Shown here: in pieces, positions 46,334 through 57,182 of the stretch | How the letters are laid out: the number at the start of each line of letters is the position of its first letter | Numbering within the stretch: position 1 is the first letter of the stretch | From: Ancistrus triradiatus | Lineage: Eukaryota; Chordata; Actinopteri; Siluriformes; Loricariidae | Reading direction: 5' to 3' | Length of the DNA stretch: 64,000 nucleotides | Assembly (NCBI GenBank): GCA_025084515.1 | Contig: JAJAGP010000091.1 | Coordinates: 725,501-789,500 of the forward strand | Notes under the pieces: generated by a model | What the model saw: only the letters and a program-made list of their open reading frames with translations | Told to the model about the DNA's origin: nothing | Database searches by the model: none | Translations under genes and position numbers: made by a program

Positions 46334-47541
46334 CAGTGGGGCAAAAAAGTATTTAGTCAGTCACTGATTGTGCAAGTTCTCCTACTTAGAAACATGAGAG
46401 AGGTCTGTAATTTTCATCATAGGTACACTTCAACTATGAGAGACAAAATGGGAAAAAAATCCAGGAAATCACATTGTAGGATTTTTAAAGAATTTAATTG
46501 TAAATCATGGTGGAAAATAAATATTTTGGTCACCCACATACAAGCAAGATTTCTGGCTCTCACAGACCTGTAACAACTTCTTTAAGAACCTGTATTAATG
46601 GCACCTGTTTGACCTCGTTATAGTATAAAAGACACCTGTCCACAGCCTCAAAACAGTCAGGACTCCCCAAACTCAACCAGGCCAAAAGACCAAAGAGCTG
46701 TCGAAAGGGACACCAGGAAGAAAGAAAATTGGTAGACCTGACATCAGGCTGTGAAGAGTAATCTACAATAGGCAAGCAGGTTGGTTGAATAATCAACTTG
46801 TGGGAGCAATGTAAGACATAACAAGACATTGATAATCTCCCTCAGTCTGGGGCTCCACGCAAGATCTCATCCTGAACTACATGGAGGGACCTGATGAATG
46901 ACCTGAAGAGAGCTGGGACCAACGTAACAAAGCTACCATCAGTAACACACTACACCGAGAGGGACTCAGATTCTGCAGTGCCAGGCGTGTCCCCCTGCTT
47001 AAGCCAGTACATGTCCAGGCCCGTCTAAAGTTTGCCAGAGAGCATATGGATAATCCAGAAGAAGATTGGGAGAATATCATGTGGTCAGATGAAACCAAAA
47101 TAGAACTTTTTAGTAAAAACTCAACTCGGCGTGTTTGGAGGAAGAAGAATTCTGAGTTATGAAGGAGTGGCTTCATAAAAAACATTTCAAGGTCCTGGAG
47201 TGACCTAGCCAGTCTCCAGACCTCAACCCCATGGAAAATTTGTGGAGGGAGTTGAAAGTCCGTGTTGCCCCAAAACATCACTGCTCTAGAGGAGATCTGC
47301 ATGGAGGAATTTGGCCAAAATACCAGCTACAGTGTGTGCCAACCTGGTAAAGACTTACAGGAAACGTTTGACCTCTGTCATTTCCAACAAAGGTTACGTT
47401 ACAAAGTATTGAGTTGAACCAAATTTATTGACCAAATACTTATTGTCCACCATAATTTACAATTAAATTATTTAAAAATCCTACAACGTGATTTCCTTAT
47501 TGCACAATCAGTGACTGACTAAATACTTTTTTGCCCCACTG
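46334..47541 (+). mobile_element. Tc1-like transposon with near-perfect ends, CAGTGGGGCAAAAAAG family
   Basis: The ends are CAGTGGGGCAAAAAAGTATT with TAGTCAGTCACTGATTGTGC and the inverted copy, both bordered by TA (46332-46333, 47542-47543). The 1,208-bp interior holds + strand transposase pieces: NVTKLPSVTHYTERDS near 46920-46965, a Trp/Asp region near 47070-47100 where WSDETK is frame-broken, and the C-terminal [20 protein letters not shown] near 47350-47405. Stops and a central deletion show it is dead. Confidence 0.92.
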
Positions 47542-48416
47542 TAGGTGAGAGAGAATATACACATAGTGGTGGTGGGGCAAACGAAGGAAAAAAAGCTTGT
47601 TGCAAATGAGTAGCAGAAAGTAATACTCATAAACACGAGTAACTTGGGCAAAAAAGTCTCTAAACACCTCAACCGACTTAGAACACTCTCTAGTCCAAAC
47701 ACAAGCTGACAAGCATGCGAGGGAACGGCTGGTGAAGTGGTGAGCTATCGAGTGAATGACAGATTTCTGACCTTTAACTCTAACTCTCTCCTCTGCTCAT
47801 GCATCCACAGTACTGATTGGCCATTGAGGTGACCAGCTGTTAATCGCCACAAAGTCCAGAGATAAAATACAACTTTTTATTTCTCATTGTCATTGCTTAT
47901 AATTTTTACCTCTGACAATAAAGTAAACAGACGTTAGTTGGATGGATGTTAAATGTGCATAGCTGTACGTTTTATTTAGAAAATCATCAAAACGTGTTTT
48001 GGCTAAACCAACTTTTGCATGATATCGTACTTATACCCGCATTGTCGCATGTTATCTTCCACCACTAACATATATGTATGAGACAGGGAGAGAGAGCGAG
48101 CCCTCCTTGGCTGTATCATATCCCCTGCTAAACTCCAGCATGCTCTCACGTATCTGGATGTAATTCATGTCTCTGATCAAACTGTTCTGTCAGTTTGGAA
48201 TTTTTGGACACCTGTCAAGTCATGATGATAACAAAGGAATCTTTTGTACAGATGTTCTCAGATATCACTCGTCAGGTTTTCAAAGTGACTGAGAGAATAG
48301 AATCAAACATTGTTGGATGTCTTTTTCATTTCTTGTTGCTTTGTTTTAATATCAGATGTCTCTAATAATAATATGTTAATGCTAATAGTTTGTTTTGCAC
48401 TGTTCTTTACTGTCAG

Positions 48417-48539
48417 ATATCAACGAGTGTCTGATGCCAGGGATCTGTAAGCACGCGGAGTGTTTGAACACCAAGGGCAGCTACAGGTGCACGTGTAAGC
48501 CTGGATACATGCTGGACCCTGCACGCAGCCATTGTGTCT
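48417..48539 (+). CDS. ltbp2: ltbp2 exon: calcium-binding EGF-like domain 1
   Basis: The acceptor is actgtcag/ATATCAAC and the donor GTGTCT/gtgagt; phase 1 symmetric, 123 nt, the usual size of a cbEGF exon. It encodes [20 protein letters not shown] then [24 protein letters not shown] at the start and N plus aromatic Y in [10 protein letters not shown] give the calcium-ligand set and the consensus for Asp/Asn beta-hydroxylation (C-x-N-x4-Y-x-C). All six cysteines are present. The domain lies between the hybrid and TB1 domains, a rigid calcium-dependent segment in fibrillins and LTBPs. Confidence 0.97.
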
Positions 48540-49439
48540 GTGAGTTATATTTGGCCCTGTGTTTAGTTTTATACACTGTTACACTGTCTGTTAAGTCGTT
48601 TAGCTGTTGTGTATGTTATTAGTCTTTTTTATTTATAGGCATGTTTAAGTAACTTACAAGTGAGTCTGATTACTTTAAACATATTTATGCTCTAGTTTCC
48701 TGCACACACAAACATAGTCATTATCAGTAGCATAACACCAGATTACTGGCCATTTCTTAAGCCAGTTGTGGTTTGTTCATGCCTAATTGCTATAATTTTC
48801 TGAAATGTGTGAACCTGCGCTGATGCAGATGGAGTGTCACAACAAAGCATCTGTTTTTTTTCTTTTTTAATATATCTTAGCACTGCCTTAGTACTGTGAA
48901 AGTATGTTTCCAATCATGGTGAGTTCTTTAATTACTCTACACTACTAGTGAAAACCAGTTCAGTTAGAAGCCAGTTGGCCTGGTGTGTGATCTTGGCAGG
49001 TGATTAGTTGTACCACAGGATGCTTGTAATGGTTACTCTAAAGATGCTGACAGGTATTTTGTTAATTAAATTTTAATAACTGATCAGATTTTTGCTGCTA
49101 TTTTGAAGGTTATGCAATGGAACTCCTGCTAGAGAAATTTTTTTTACCTTTTTAACTGTCAGGATGTAATGTGCCAACAGTTAAGAGTTTTTACAGGGTG
49201 TGATGCTTTTCAATAGTCACTATGTAATTTATGTATCAGCATAAACTTATCTGATGCTTTTTTGTTTGGGTTTTGGGAGAATATACAGAAGAAGTGCTTT
49301 ATAGCTGTGAGAATGAGAACAACAAATATTTTACAGTAGTACATAAGGAAATCTGTACTAGTGTTTCAATTCAGAAAAAATAGAAATGGCACTCATTGAC
49401 CCAAAAATATCCAAACAAAAAAAAGTAACCAGGTAGAAA

Positions 49440-50000
49440 TGTTGGATTGCTGCAAAACTCGACATCCAATTATGTCTCAGCTATGCAGGTATGTAAATGA
49501 TTACAGCTGTAATCTGATTAGACACTGGGTCTTGCCACAAGAGGACGTAAAAGTGTTTCCCCTGCCATTCTATAAAAAGGATCTCAGAGGCTACTTGTCC
49601 ACCATCCAGACAAAGGTGGCACCATCACTGCACACCCCTGTCTCTGTCTGAACCATTTCTGGCTGCTTAGCAGAAAGAAATTTATTGTCGCCTTCATTTG
49701 CTGTGTTGTTGTGAACAAGAAACCTGAACTGGTACGGACTGGATGAATCCAGGTTTTGTTTTGGGATCCGACAACAGTCGGGTTTGTGTATGGAGGACTC
49801 GTGGTGAGAACTTCAATCCTGCTTTTGCTGTGGAGTGACACACTATCCCAACTACTGATGTGATGATTGGGAGAGCCATCACGTATCTGGAACCTGTATG
49901 ACTCCAACGCCCAACCGTGTCTCACCTTGTATCCAGACTAGAGGCTGCCTAACAGGGTACTAGAGCCTCCTTTCAACTGTACAGTTTTCCACAATAAACT
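49440..50000 (+). mobile_element. Decayed Tc1-like transposase relic
   Basis: In + strand frames: CRYVNDYSCNLIRHWVLPQE near the start, then a DESRFCFG-like stretch at about 49745-49770 (first catalytic Asp), RVCVWRTRGENFNPAFAVE near 49780-49835, and TTDVMIGRAITYLEP near 49850-49900. This is the order in a common fish Tc1 family (DESRF..RVWRxxGER.NPA..E). Ends not seen. Confidence 0.7.
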
Positions 50001-50366
50001 TATGCTTGTACAAAATATACCTGACATTATTACTAAGCTGTTCCAGACTCTGGAACATGCAGTCCATAAACATGACTAATGTACTAAAAAACAATGATAG
50101 GCTACTCCTGCATCAGCTCCCGATGTAAACCTAATCCAGAATGGTATAAATTTCTGCAGATTAGAGTGATTACAGAATGAAGGCGAGTATAGTTGGTGAG
50201 TTTGTTCTTTAATGAAAGCATCAATCTTAGTGAATGGTGATGTCTGTACCCAGTTATAAATGAATCACTGACAAAGCAGCATTCAGCAGAGAGAAAACGC
50301 TGATTAACAAACTGCACCAAATGTTTAGCCCTATATGTGTTTATGACAAAGTCAGGACATTACTCT

Positions 50367-50570
50367 AGAAGTCAGGGGCAATTCTAGGATCAGAGCTTTA
50401 GGAGTGCTGAGCACTCAACGAGAAACCCATTTTCTTACCAAGGGGGTAATGCTGTATTTTCCCCCTTGGTAAGAACAACAAAAAATACTTTTAACCCTTA
50501 TTTGTAGATGTGCTGGAACTCAATTTAGTGGGGATTGAGCACCCTTAAAAGGGTCTAGACACACCTATGC
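50367..50570. repeat. Inverted-repeat block with perfect 15-bp hairpin
   Basis: TTCTTACCAAGGGGG (50432-50446) and CCCCCTTGGTAAGAA (50461-50475) are exact complements with a 14-nt loop. Outside them, AGTGCTGAGCACTCAAC and GATTGAGCACCCTTAAAAG are looser inverted pieces, so the block may be a small palindromic MITE. Confidence 0.7.
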
Positions 50571-50688
50571 TAAAAGTAAACCCTTAATTACCATAATTTG
50601 TTGTAAGTGAAAGACGTTTGTGTGCATCTTCTTGCCTGATTCTGTTTTGCTTTTGAATGAGCAGTGTCTGTTTATGTGTTATTCCCAG

Positions 50689-50853
50689 CGGATAAAGCGG
50701 TGTCTATGGAGAAATCTTCGTGCTACCGCTCTGTTTCAGCGGGATCATGTAGCCATCCCCTGTCCCAGAAAATCACCAAGCAGATCTGTTGCTGTAGCCG
50801 CGTGGGAAAGGCCTGGGGCTCGGGGTGTGAGAAATGCCCATTACCAGACACAG
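50689..50853 (+). CDS. ltbp2: ltbp2 exon: TB1 (8-Cys) domain
   Basis: The acceptor is attcccag/CGGATA and the donor ACACAG/gtactt; 165 nt, phase 1 symmetric. It encodes [20 protein letters not shown], then [20 protein letters not shown] and [11 protein letters not shown]. The CCC triplet and spacing define a TB domain. The SDKA(V/I)SM start and the extra Arg in [11 protein letters not shown] are LTBP2-like. In LTBP1, 3 and 4 it is TB2, not TB1, that binds the latency-associated peptide, so this domain is structural. The last cysteine comes from the next exon (REICPAG). The preceding intron carries a perfect 15-bp hairpin at 50432-50475. Confidence 0.97.
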
Positions 50854-51139
50854 GTACTTCACTATTACCATGCAGAACTGTTTGCTCTACTGAATGTAGA
50901 CTTGTTATAGAGTTGAACTCTGTTATCTCAAGTCCCACTGTCTGAGTTTCCATTATAATGTATGAGGAATTTATATAGTCTAAAATCAAAATCTGAATTA
51001 TTAGCTCTCAGTGTAGCAAATGCCAGTCTAAAAATTAGATCCTAGAAATCTAGTTCTTTATCAGTGTAATGTAGCATACACTGATGGTGTTCTGAGCAGC
51101 ATCCTACTTAACTACAATACTCCTGTCTGTGAGTAACTA

Positions 51140-51702
51140 TAGTGGAACCTCGGAATTTGAACTTAATTGGTTCCAGAAGGCCTTCGAACTCCGATTTGTT
51201 TGAAGTCAAATTTCACCATAAGAAGTAATGTAAATAGAGTGAACCCGTTCCCGACCTCAACATGATTGTTTTTACGCCTATATTTGCATGTCATTATTGA
51301 TTAATAGCATGAATTAAGCAAAGGAATGTGATACGATAATAAAAAGTTCATACATGAAATAAGTGAAAATAAAGTGGAACTTTATAATCACTGAGATGAG
51401 AGTTTTGGCACATCTTATGACAGAGACTGAGGATGTGTCTGAAATCTCACACATAGACTAATACAAATACTGTACCTAATAAAAACTATTTTGTTTTATG
51501 GTGATTGGCATACTTTATTGGTCTATTATTGCCACCGACTGGACTGCATTATGGAAGATCGCACCATTGAGTGTTTAATTTAGGGTGCCAATGTTCAAAG
51601 TCAGAATTTTTGCTCGACCTTGGGGGCAATAAAAATTCAAATGGACTATTTGATGTCCGAATTTTTTGAGTGAGGAAGCATTTGCATTCCAAGGTTCCAC
51701 TG
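51140..51702. mobile_element. TIR element with AGTGGAACCTCGGAA ends
   Basis: Left end AGTGGAACCTCGGAATTTGA and right end TTCCAAGGTTCCACTG are inverted relatives, TA at each border. The interior is AT-rich with no open frame. I recognise the ends as a widespread vertebrate DNA-transposon terminus but cannot name it. Confidence 0.75.
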
Positions 51703-52204
51703 TAAGTATTTGTTTTATTTAAAGTTTAATGGTGGTTATGGTTATGTATTTTATACTGTAGCTTCGAGCAATAGAAGAATGTGGTAGTACACGTGAAAAA
51801 CGAGCTACATCTACAGAGTAGAGAGCTGAAGCCAATACACAGATAACAGACAGAGGGGGCTTTAAGAAAGTTCCTCGTTTGACAGGCCTATGCTGAAATT
51901 AACAAAAGTATTTAGGGTTTTGAATGTACTTCAACAAGATAGGAATTCTCCCATACGACATAATGGAATATGGCTTCCACTATCCAAATGTATGCTAGCC
52001 AAACCAGTTTTCCAACCTTCTGGTACTTCTGGAAAAGAGGGTTCAACTGTATAATGGTAGCTGACTGTAGCAAGAGGTTTAAACCCCAAAAATATTATAC
52101 TGCTAAATACTTTTTCATGAATGGACACTCTTATGTAGGAAATTTTACCCAGAGTTTTGGTTTGCCACTGCCACCATTTGGGATCTAGACTTGGCATTTG
52201 TAAA

Positions 52205-52450
52205 TCTGTTTTAAGACAATGACCATTGTAAAATGGTTAAAGATGTTTCGCCTCTCACCGAAAAGGGCTTCTTCAGTACTAGAAGCTGCTGGGGAGTCCC
52301 AGGTATTTAAGTCTGATAGGGTTGTCACCTCGAAGTTGGTCCTGAGAGTCATTGACCACCCTGTCAACACGCGAGTCTTTAGGCTCACATGGGTCGAGGT
52401 GCGAATGGGGGTCTACCGCCTAGGAACAGCTCTCCAGACTGCTTTGTAGG
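52205..52450 (-). mobile_element. Probable Penelope-like retroelement remnant
   Basis: The minus strand of 52185-52388 contains SSTEEALFGERRNIFNHFT, close to the C-terminal segment that follows the endonuclease in fish Penelope-like elements. The + strand phrase GATGTTTCGCCTCTCACCGA, AAAGGGCTTCTTCAGTACT is a typical 3' region of those elements. Only about 250 nt are present. Confidence 0.6.
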
Positions 52451-52880
52451 TGGCTGATGACTGGTGTCGTAAACCACCAAAACTGGCTTTTTATCTGAGC
52501 TGTCCTAATCTTTACCCTTCGTATAACACATGACCTGGGGCTCTGGCATATGCTGCAGTCATTCATTTACCCTTGTACTGGGTGTAATGTTATTTATTCA
52601 AAAGTACTGAACAAAACAAAATGTGTCCACCATATGTAAACTCCTGTAAAAAGTTCACTCTTTCTGTTTTGAATAGTTATCAATGTCTAAGATGTTTAGA
52701 TCATTTTTAGCAAGCTAATAGCAGGCTAGTCTAAATAAGCAACAGGTTGCAGACCAAAGTCACAGGAATTAAGGCCAATTCATACCAGATGAGTTTGTCT
52801 GTCTTGTTTCCAATGGAACAGATACATATCCATTGTAATCATCATTTCAATCCATAACAGTTAAGTTCATTGTCTATCTT

Positions 52881-53190
52881 ACTATACACTCACTTATGAC
52901 TTTATTAGGTATACCTCAATGTTTCTACACTCGTTGTCCTTATTTGACATTCATTTATCAGCCCCACTTACATACAGATGCGCTTTGTACTTCTACAGTT
53001 ACAGACTGTAGTCCATCTGGTTTCTCTACATTCTTTGTTAGTCCCCATTTACTCTGTTCTCTAATGATCAGGACCCCCACAGATCAGTATTATTTGGATG
53101 GTGGATCACGGTGCATTTGTGGTGGTCCTGTGAGGGTCCTGTGGGGGTTGTGACCATTAGATAACAGAATAACGGGGAGTTTACGTTTGG
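52881..53190. mobile_element. Partial element, TTTATTAGGTATACC end
   Basis: TATACACTCACTTATGACTT, TATTAGGTATACC, then TTACTCTGTTCTCTAATGATC and GGTGGATCACGG follow the left half of 40981-41593. The right half is missing. Confidence 0.7.
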
Positions 53191-54056
53191 CTCTAACAGG
53201 ATGTAATGAAATGTGAGGGCAGGGTAACAGCACTGGTAGTTGCTCATTGCAGGCCAGTGGTGACTCATTTATTTTGGCTTATGCTTTAAAAAAAGAAGGT
53301 ATTGCACTCCACAAAGAATGGAAATAGCTGACATTGTCAAACTTTTAGTTTCAAATGCTACACAGCACTGGTAAGGTATGTGAGTATACAGGAAGAAAGG
53401 TCAAGGGTGATAGAGAAATTCTGAAAACAGTGCAAAAGTACATAACAAACAGACATTATTTGCATGGAACAAAATCTTTAACCAGTGTATCTAAACTTAA
53501 GTGTTTGTTTTTTTCTCAGTAATTACTTTGTCACATACAGAAGCTGGTTAAACCATGGCTGACAAGAAAACAAACCGGTTAATTAACCAGCCAAGATGAT
53601 TTAAGGCATTTCATTCAAATCATGTTTAATATCGTAGTGTGTCTGCTCTGTCAAAGCAAAACACCAATTAATCTCAGTAATGTTTTTTTTAGCATTACCA
53701 CTCCCATCATCTCTCAGGTTGGTTGAAAATAAACTAGAACCAGAACCCCATTTTATGTTAATTGCCGTTTTGTGTCTGCTGTAGAAAAACGTCCATGGAC
53801 ATTGTTCTACACATGGTCATTAGCTTTCTTAATAAAAATAAAACTCAGAGTTGCTGTGGTAAAAGCTTAGGGAAGGCATGCTGTGTATATTGGATGTTGC
53901 GTCGTGTCATGTCCAGTGTAAATTGTAGGTTAGACTGAAAGGAGGAAATGATCTGTGTGATTGATATCCATTTAATTTTATTGTGTTTCCTCTGATATTT
54001 TGATTTATGCGCTCTGTCATATCAAGTTCACCCAAAAGAACATTGTATTTTTACAG

Positions 54057-54311
54057 AGCATTTTAGGGAAATCTGTCCGGCGGGTCACGGCTACACCTAC
54101 TCCCGCTCAGACATCCTGGTCACCATGCGCGAGATGGAGGAAGACGAGCTCTCGGCAGTTGTCTCTTCCTTTCCTCAGTTGCCATTATATCCTGAACCAC
54201 CGCGACCTATTCCAGAGACTCCTCATTATAGGCCACAAGTACCTGTTTACCCAGAGACCCCCCATTACAAGCCTGTATTACCCTCTTACCCTCTGACTCC
54301 AGCCCAGCCTG
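54057..54311 (+). CDS. ltbp2: ltbp2 exon: end of TB1 and tandem proline-rich linker
   Basis: The acceptor is tttttacag/AGCATT and the donor CAGCCTG/gtgagt; 255 nt, phase 1 symmetric. It starts [20 protein letters not shown], closing TB1, then an acidic stretch (MREMEEDEL) like the RKAEEEEL of mammalian LTBP2. The rest is a Pro/Tyr-rich linker with repeated YPE-P units: [15 protein letters not shown], then [19 protein letters not shown]. The linker separates TB1 from the long cbEGF array and is protease-accessible in LTBPs. A TA/TG microsatellite begins about 15 nt after the donor. Confidence 0.97.
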
Positions 54312-54326
54312 GTGAGTAAAAACAGG

Positions 54327-54343
54327 ATATATATATACATATA

Positions 54344-54428
<85 letters not shown>

Positions 54429-54448
54429 CTCTCTCTCTCTCTCTCTAC

Positions 54449-54489
<41 letters not shown>

Positions 54490-54530
54490 ATATACTATAT
54501 ATATATTATATATATATATATATATATATT
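54327..54530. repeat. Compound (TA)n/(TC)n/(TG)n microsatellite
   Basis: About 95 nt of TA, then TC, TA, TG (about 13 units) and TA again. Starts 15 nt after the donor of the proline-rich exon. Open frames across it are pure repeat artefacts. Confidence 0.97.
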
Positions 54531-55238
54531 TACATGCAAGCAATACATTCTTTATTTTACTGTTTTTTCTAGTTCTTAGATGTTGGTTTCATTGTGTACA
54601 GTGCAACAAAACAAAATAGAAACAAAATACTGTTCCTCCAGGACCTACAGTAGCTACATAACGAAGCAAGGCCATAGGAGACAACACAGAACTTACTAAT
54701 ACTACGAATTAGTGTAGTTCTATCAATAAACACTACAATATAAAATAAACAACAACCAGCTCATAACTGTCCACTAAATAAAATGAAAAAGTAGATTGTA
54801 GTTTGGTTAGAAACCTTACTGTTATTTTCCAAACTGTCATTCTTTATAATGTTTATTAGTTCTGAAAGCATGTTAGGGCATTAAAATTGATCAATTTGGA
54901 TAGCAGAGTTCGACTGTGTTTGAAAACACCATTTTCAAGAGAATTCAAACCACATTGGTTTTATTACGTATTTGAAAAGAGATCTATCCTGGGCGTTCTG
55001 ATGGCGCAGTTCACCTAACCATGGTGAAGACCTGTGTTTGAGTCTCAGCAAATACTTCTACCTGGCTTAGCAATTGCTGTGTCTGTTCTCTCTCAGACAC
55101 TGACCCTGCAGAAATTCACATACTCGAACCACAATGGTGGGCTAGTGATTTGCTGCTGGGGATGTAATGCCTAAATTGAAACACCTGTACTGGGCAAGTC
55201 CACATTATCCTCAACAAATAACTTTATTCTATCATATC

Positions 55239-55430
55239 GTAGTAGCTGATTGGTTATGGTACTGGACTATGGACTAGAAGATCCAGGGTTCAAATACCAT
55301 CTCTGCCAAGCATCCATTGTTGGGTTCTTGATCAAGACCTTTAACCCACAATTGCTTGGATTGTGAGATTGTATCAGTTGTAAGTCGCTCTGGATAAGGG
55401 CATCTGCCCAAATGACCAATGTAAATGTAC
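55239..55430 (+). mobile_element. tRNA-derived SINE
   Basis: Plus-strand copy: TGATTGGTTATGGTACTGG, AGGGTTCAAATACC, GTAAGTCGCTCTGGATAAGG, GCATCTGCCCAAATGA. B-box carries one change. Confidence 0.85.
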
Positions 55431-55823
55431 TTGATATAAAATAAATCTATACTTTGATATACTATGTAGTTTGCCAAAATATTAACTCCACCATTAGTAT
55501 TCAAGTAGAATGGGGTTTGGGCTGCAGCTGCATTTCTTGTATTTTGTATTTTGTCAGATGTATTTTGGATGTGCTGGAGCTGTTAAGGCCTATCACAGGA
55601 TGATAGATCTCAATAAACCTTGGCTTGCCCCATCTACACTACAGCCCAAAAAATAATTTTTCCAAATTATCCAGCTCTGGGAGAGCGTTTACAAAAATGT
55701 GTTTTATGTTTAGAACCTTTGTTTGAATATGAAAGGATTGGATGAGGCATTATACTAAGACATGTTAAATATTTATAATATACAGTACTGTGCAAAAGCC
55801 ATCGGCCACCATTAGATTAGGTA

Positions 55824-57182
55824 CAGTGGTGCTTGAAAGTTTGTGAACCGTTTAGAATTTTCTGTATTTCAGCATAAATATGACCTAAAACATCATCAGT
55901 TTTTCCTACAAGTCCTAAAAGTAGATAAAGAGAACCCAGTTAAACAATTAGATGAAATATTATACTTGGTTAGTTATTTATTATGGAAAATTATCTAATA
56001 TTACATATTAGTGAGTGTCAAAAGTATGTGAACCTTTGCTTTCAGTATCTGGTGTGACCCCCTGTGCAGCAATAACTGCAACTAAACGTTTCCTGTAACT
56101 GTTGATCAGTCCTGCACACCGGTTTGGAGGAACTTTAGCCACCCATTCCTCCATACACAGAACAGCTTCAGCTCTGGGATGTTGTTGGTGGGATTCCCTC
56201 ACCATTAACTGCTCACTTTCAGGTCCTTCCACATCCAAACATTTCAATTGGATTAAGGTCAGGACTTTGACATTCTTCTTTAACCATTCTTTGGTTTAGA
56301 ACGGCTTGTGGTGCTTAGGGTCGTTGTCTTGCTTGCATGACCCAACCTTCTCTTGAGATTCAGTTCTTGGACCAGACAGATGTCCCTGACATTTTCCTTT
56401 AGGAATTCTCTGATATAATTCAGAATTCATTGTTCAATCCATCACTGGATGGCAAAGCCGTCCTGGCCCAGATATGCAGCAAAACAGGCCCAAACCATGA
56501 TGCTACCACCACCATGTTTCACAGATGGGATAAGGTTATTATGCTGGAATGCAGTGTTTTCCTTTCTCCAGACATACAGCTTTTCTTTTAAACCAAAAAG
56601 TTCTATGTTGGTCTCATCCATCCACAAAACATTCTTCCAATAGCCTTCTGGCTTGTCCACGTGATCTTTAGCAAAACTGCAGATGAGCAGCAATGTTCTT
56701 TTTGGAGAGCAGTGGCTTTCTCCTTGCAACCCTGCCAAGCACACCATTGTTGTTCAGTGTTCTTCTGGTGGTGGACTCATGAACATTAACATTAGCCACT
56801 GTGAGAGAGGCCTTCAGTTGCTTAAAAGTTACCCTGGGGTTTTTTGTGACCTCGCCGACTATTACACGCCTTGCTCTTGGAGTGATCTTTGTTGGTCGAC
56901 CACTCCTGGGGAGGGTAACAATGGTCTTGAATTTCCTGTGTTTGTACACAGTCTGTCTGAATGTGGGTTGGTGGATTCCAAACTCTTTAGAGATGGTTTT
57001 GTAACCTTTTCCAGCCTGATGGGCATCAACATCATATAGTATAATATTTTTGTTTCATTTGTTTAACTGGGTTCTCTTTATCTACTTTTTGGACTTGTGT
57101 GAAAATCTGATGATGCTTTAGATCATATGTATGCAGAAATATAGGAAATTCTAAAGGGTTCACAAACTTTCAAGCACCACTG
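55824..57182 (-). mobile_element. Tc1-like transposon, CAGTGGTGCTTGAAAG family, 1,359 bp, nested
   Basis: The two ends CAGTGGTGCTTGAAAGTTTG and CTTTCAAGCACCACTG are inverted copies, with TA on both sides (55822-55823, 57183-57184). It is the longest copy of its family here and encodes the transposase relic at 56008-57040 on the minus strand. It lies inside the older shell at 55783-57673. Confidence 0.95.
56008..57040 (-). pseudogene. Tc1-like transposase, frameshifted
   Basis: Read on the minus strand, three segments in different frames follow the transposase order. The N-terminal part (about 57030-56668) has HTH-like sequence with the GRPTKITPR hinge. The middle (56747-56442) contains WKNVLWMDETNIELFG with the first catalytic Asp, and later [16 protein letters not shown]. 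The C-terminal part (56247-56008) keeps LINSYRKRLVAVIAAQG. The second Asp region (SPDLNP) near 56260-56290 is frame-broken. Two frameshifts make it inactive, but substitution load is low. Confidence 0.9.

Larger units (their letters stand above)
37518..48416. other. ltbp2: ltbp2 intron, 10.9 kb
   Basis: It contains a MITE interrupted by another repeat (38371-39163), SINEs (39526-39713, 39975-40083, 40580-40729), a foldback element (40981-41593), MITE pieces (42814-42990, 45885-46190), Tc1-like copies (43803-44690, 45601-45825, 46334-47541) and a short MITE (44773-44954). 41840-42600 lacks repeat signatures and is relatively GC-rich. Nothing recognised in 37518-38370, 43000-43740, 44960-45600 or 47560-48416. 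Confidence 0.65.
48540..50688. other. ltbp2: ltbp2 intron, 2.1 kb
   Basis: It contains a degraded Tc1-like transposase relic (about 49440-50000) and a compact inverted-repeat block (about 50367-50570) with a perfect 15-bp hairpin. 48540-49430 holds nothing I can assign. Confidence 0.65.
50854..54056. other. ltbp2: ltbp2 intron, 3.2 kb
   Basis: It contains a TIR element (51140-51702), a probable Penelope-like remnant (52205-52450) and one end of a foldback element (about 52881-53190). 51703-52200, 52450-52880 and 53190-54056 show nothing recognisable. Confidence 0.65.

Noticed and set aside
46877..47302. A 141-codon minus-strand open frame
   Set aside because: It lies antisense to the Tc1 transposase remnant of the 46334-47541 element.
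48395..48622. A 75-codon frame read as a complete small EGF protein
   Set aside because: It is the cbEGF exon plus read-through of the acceptor and donor; splice sites at 48416 and 48540 are clear.
54312..54619. Open frames of 76-90 codons across the TA/TG tract
   Set aside because: They are pure YI/CV microsatellite translations in all three frames.
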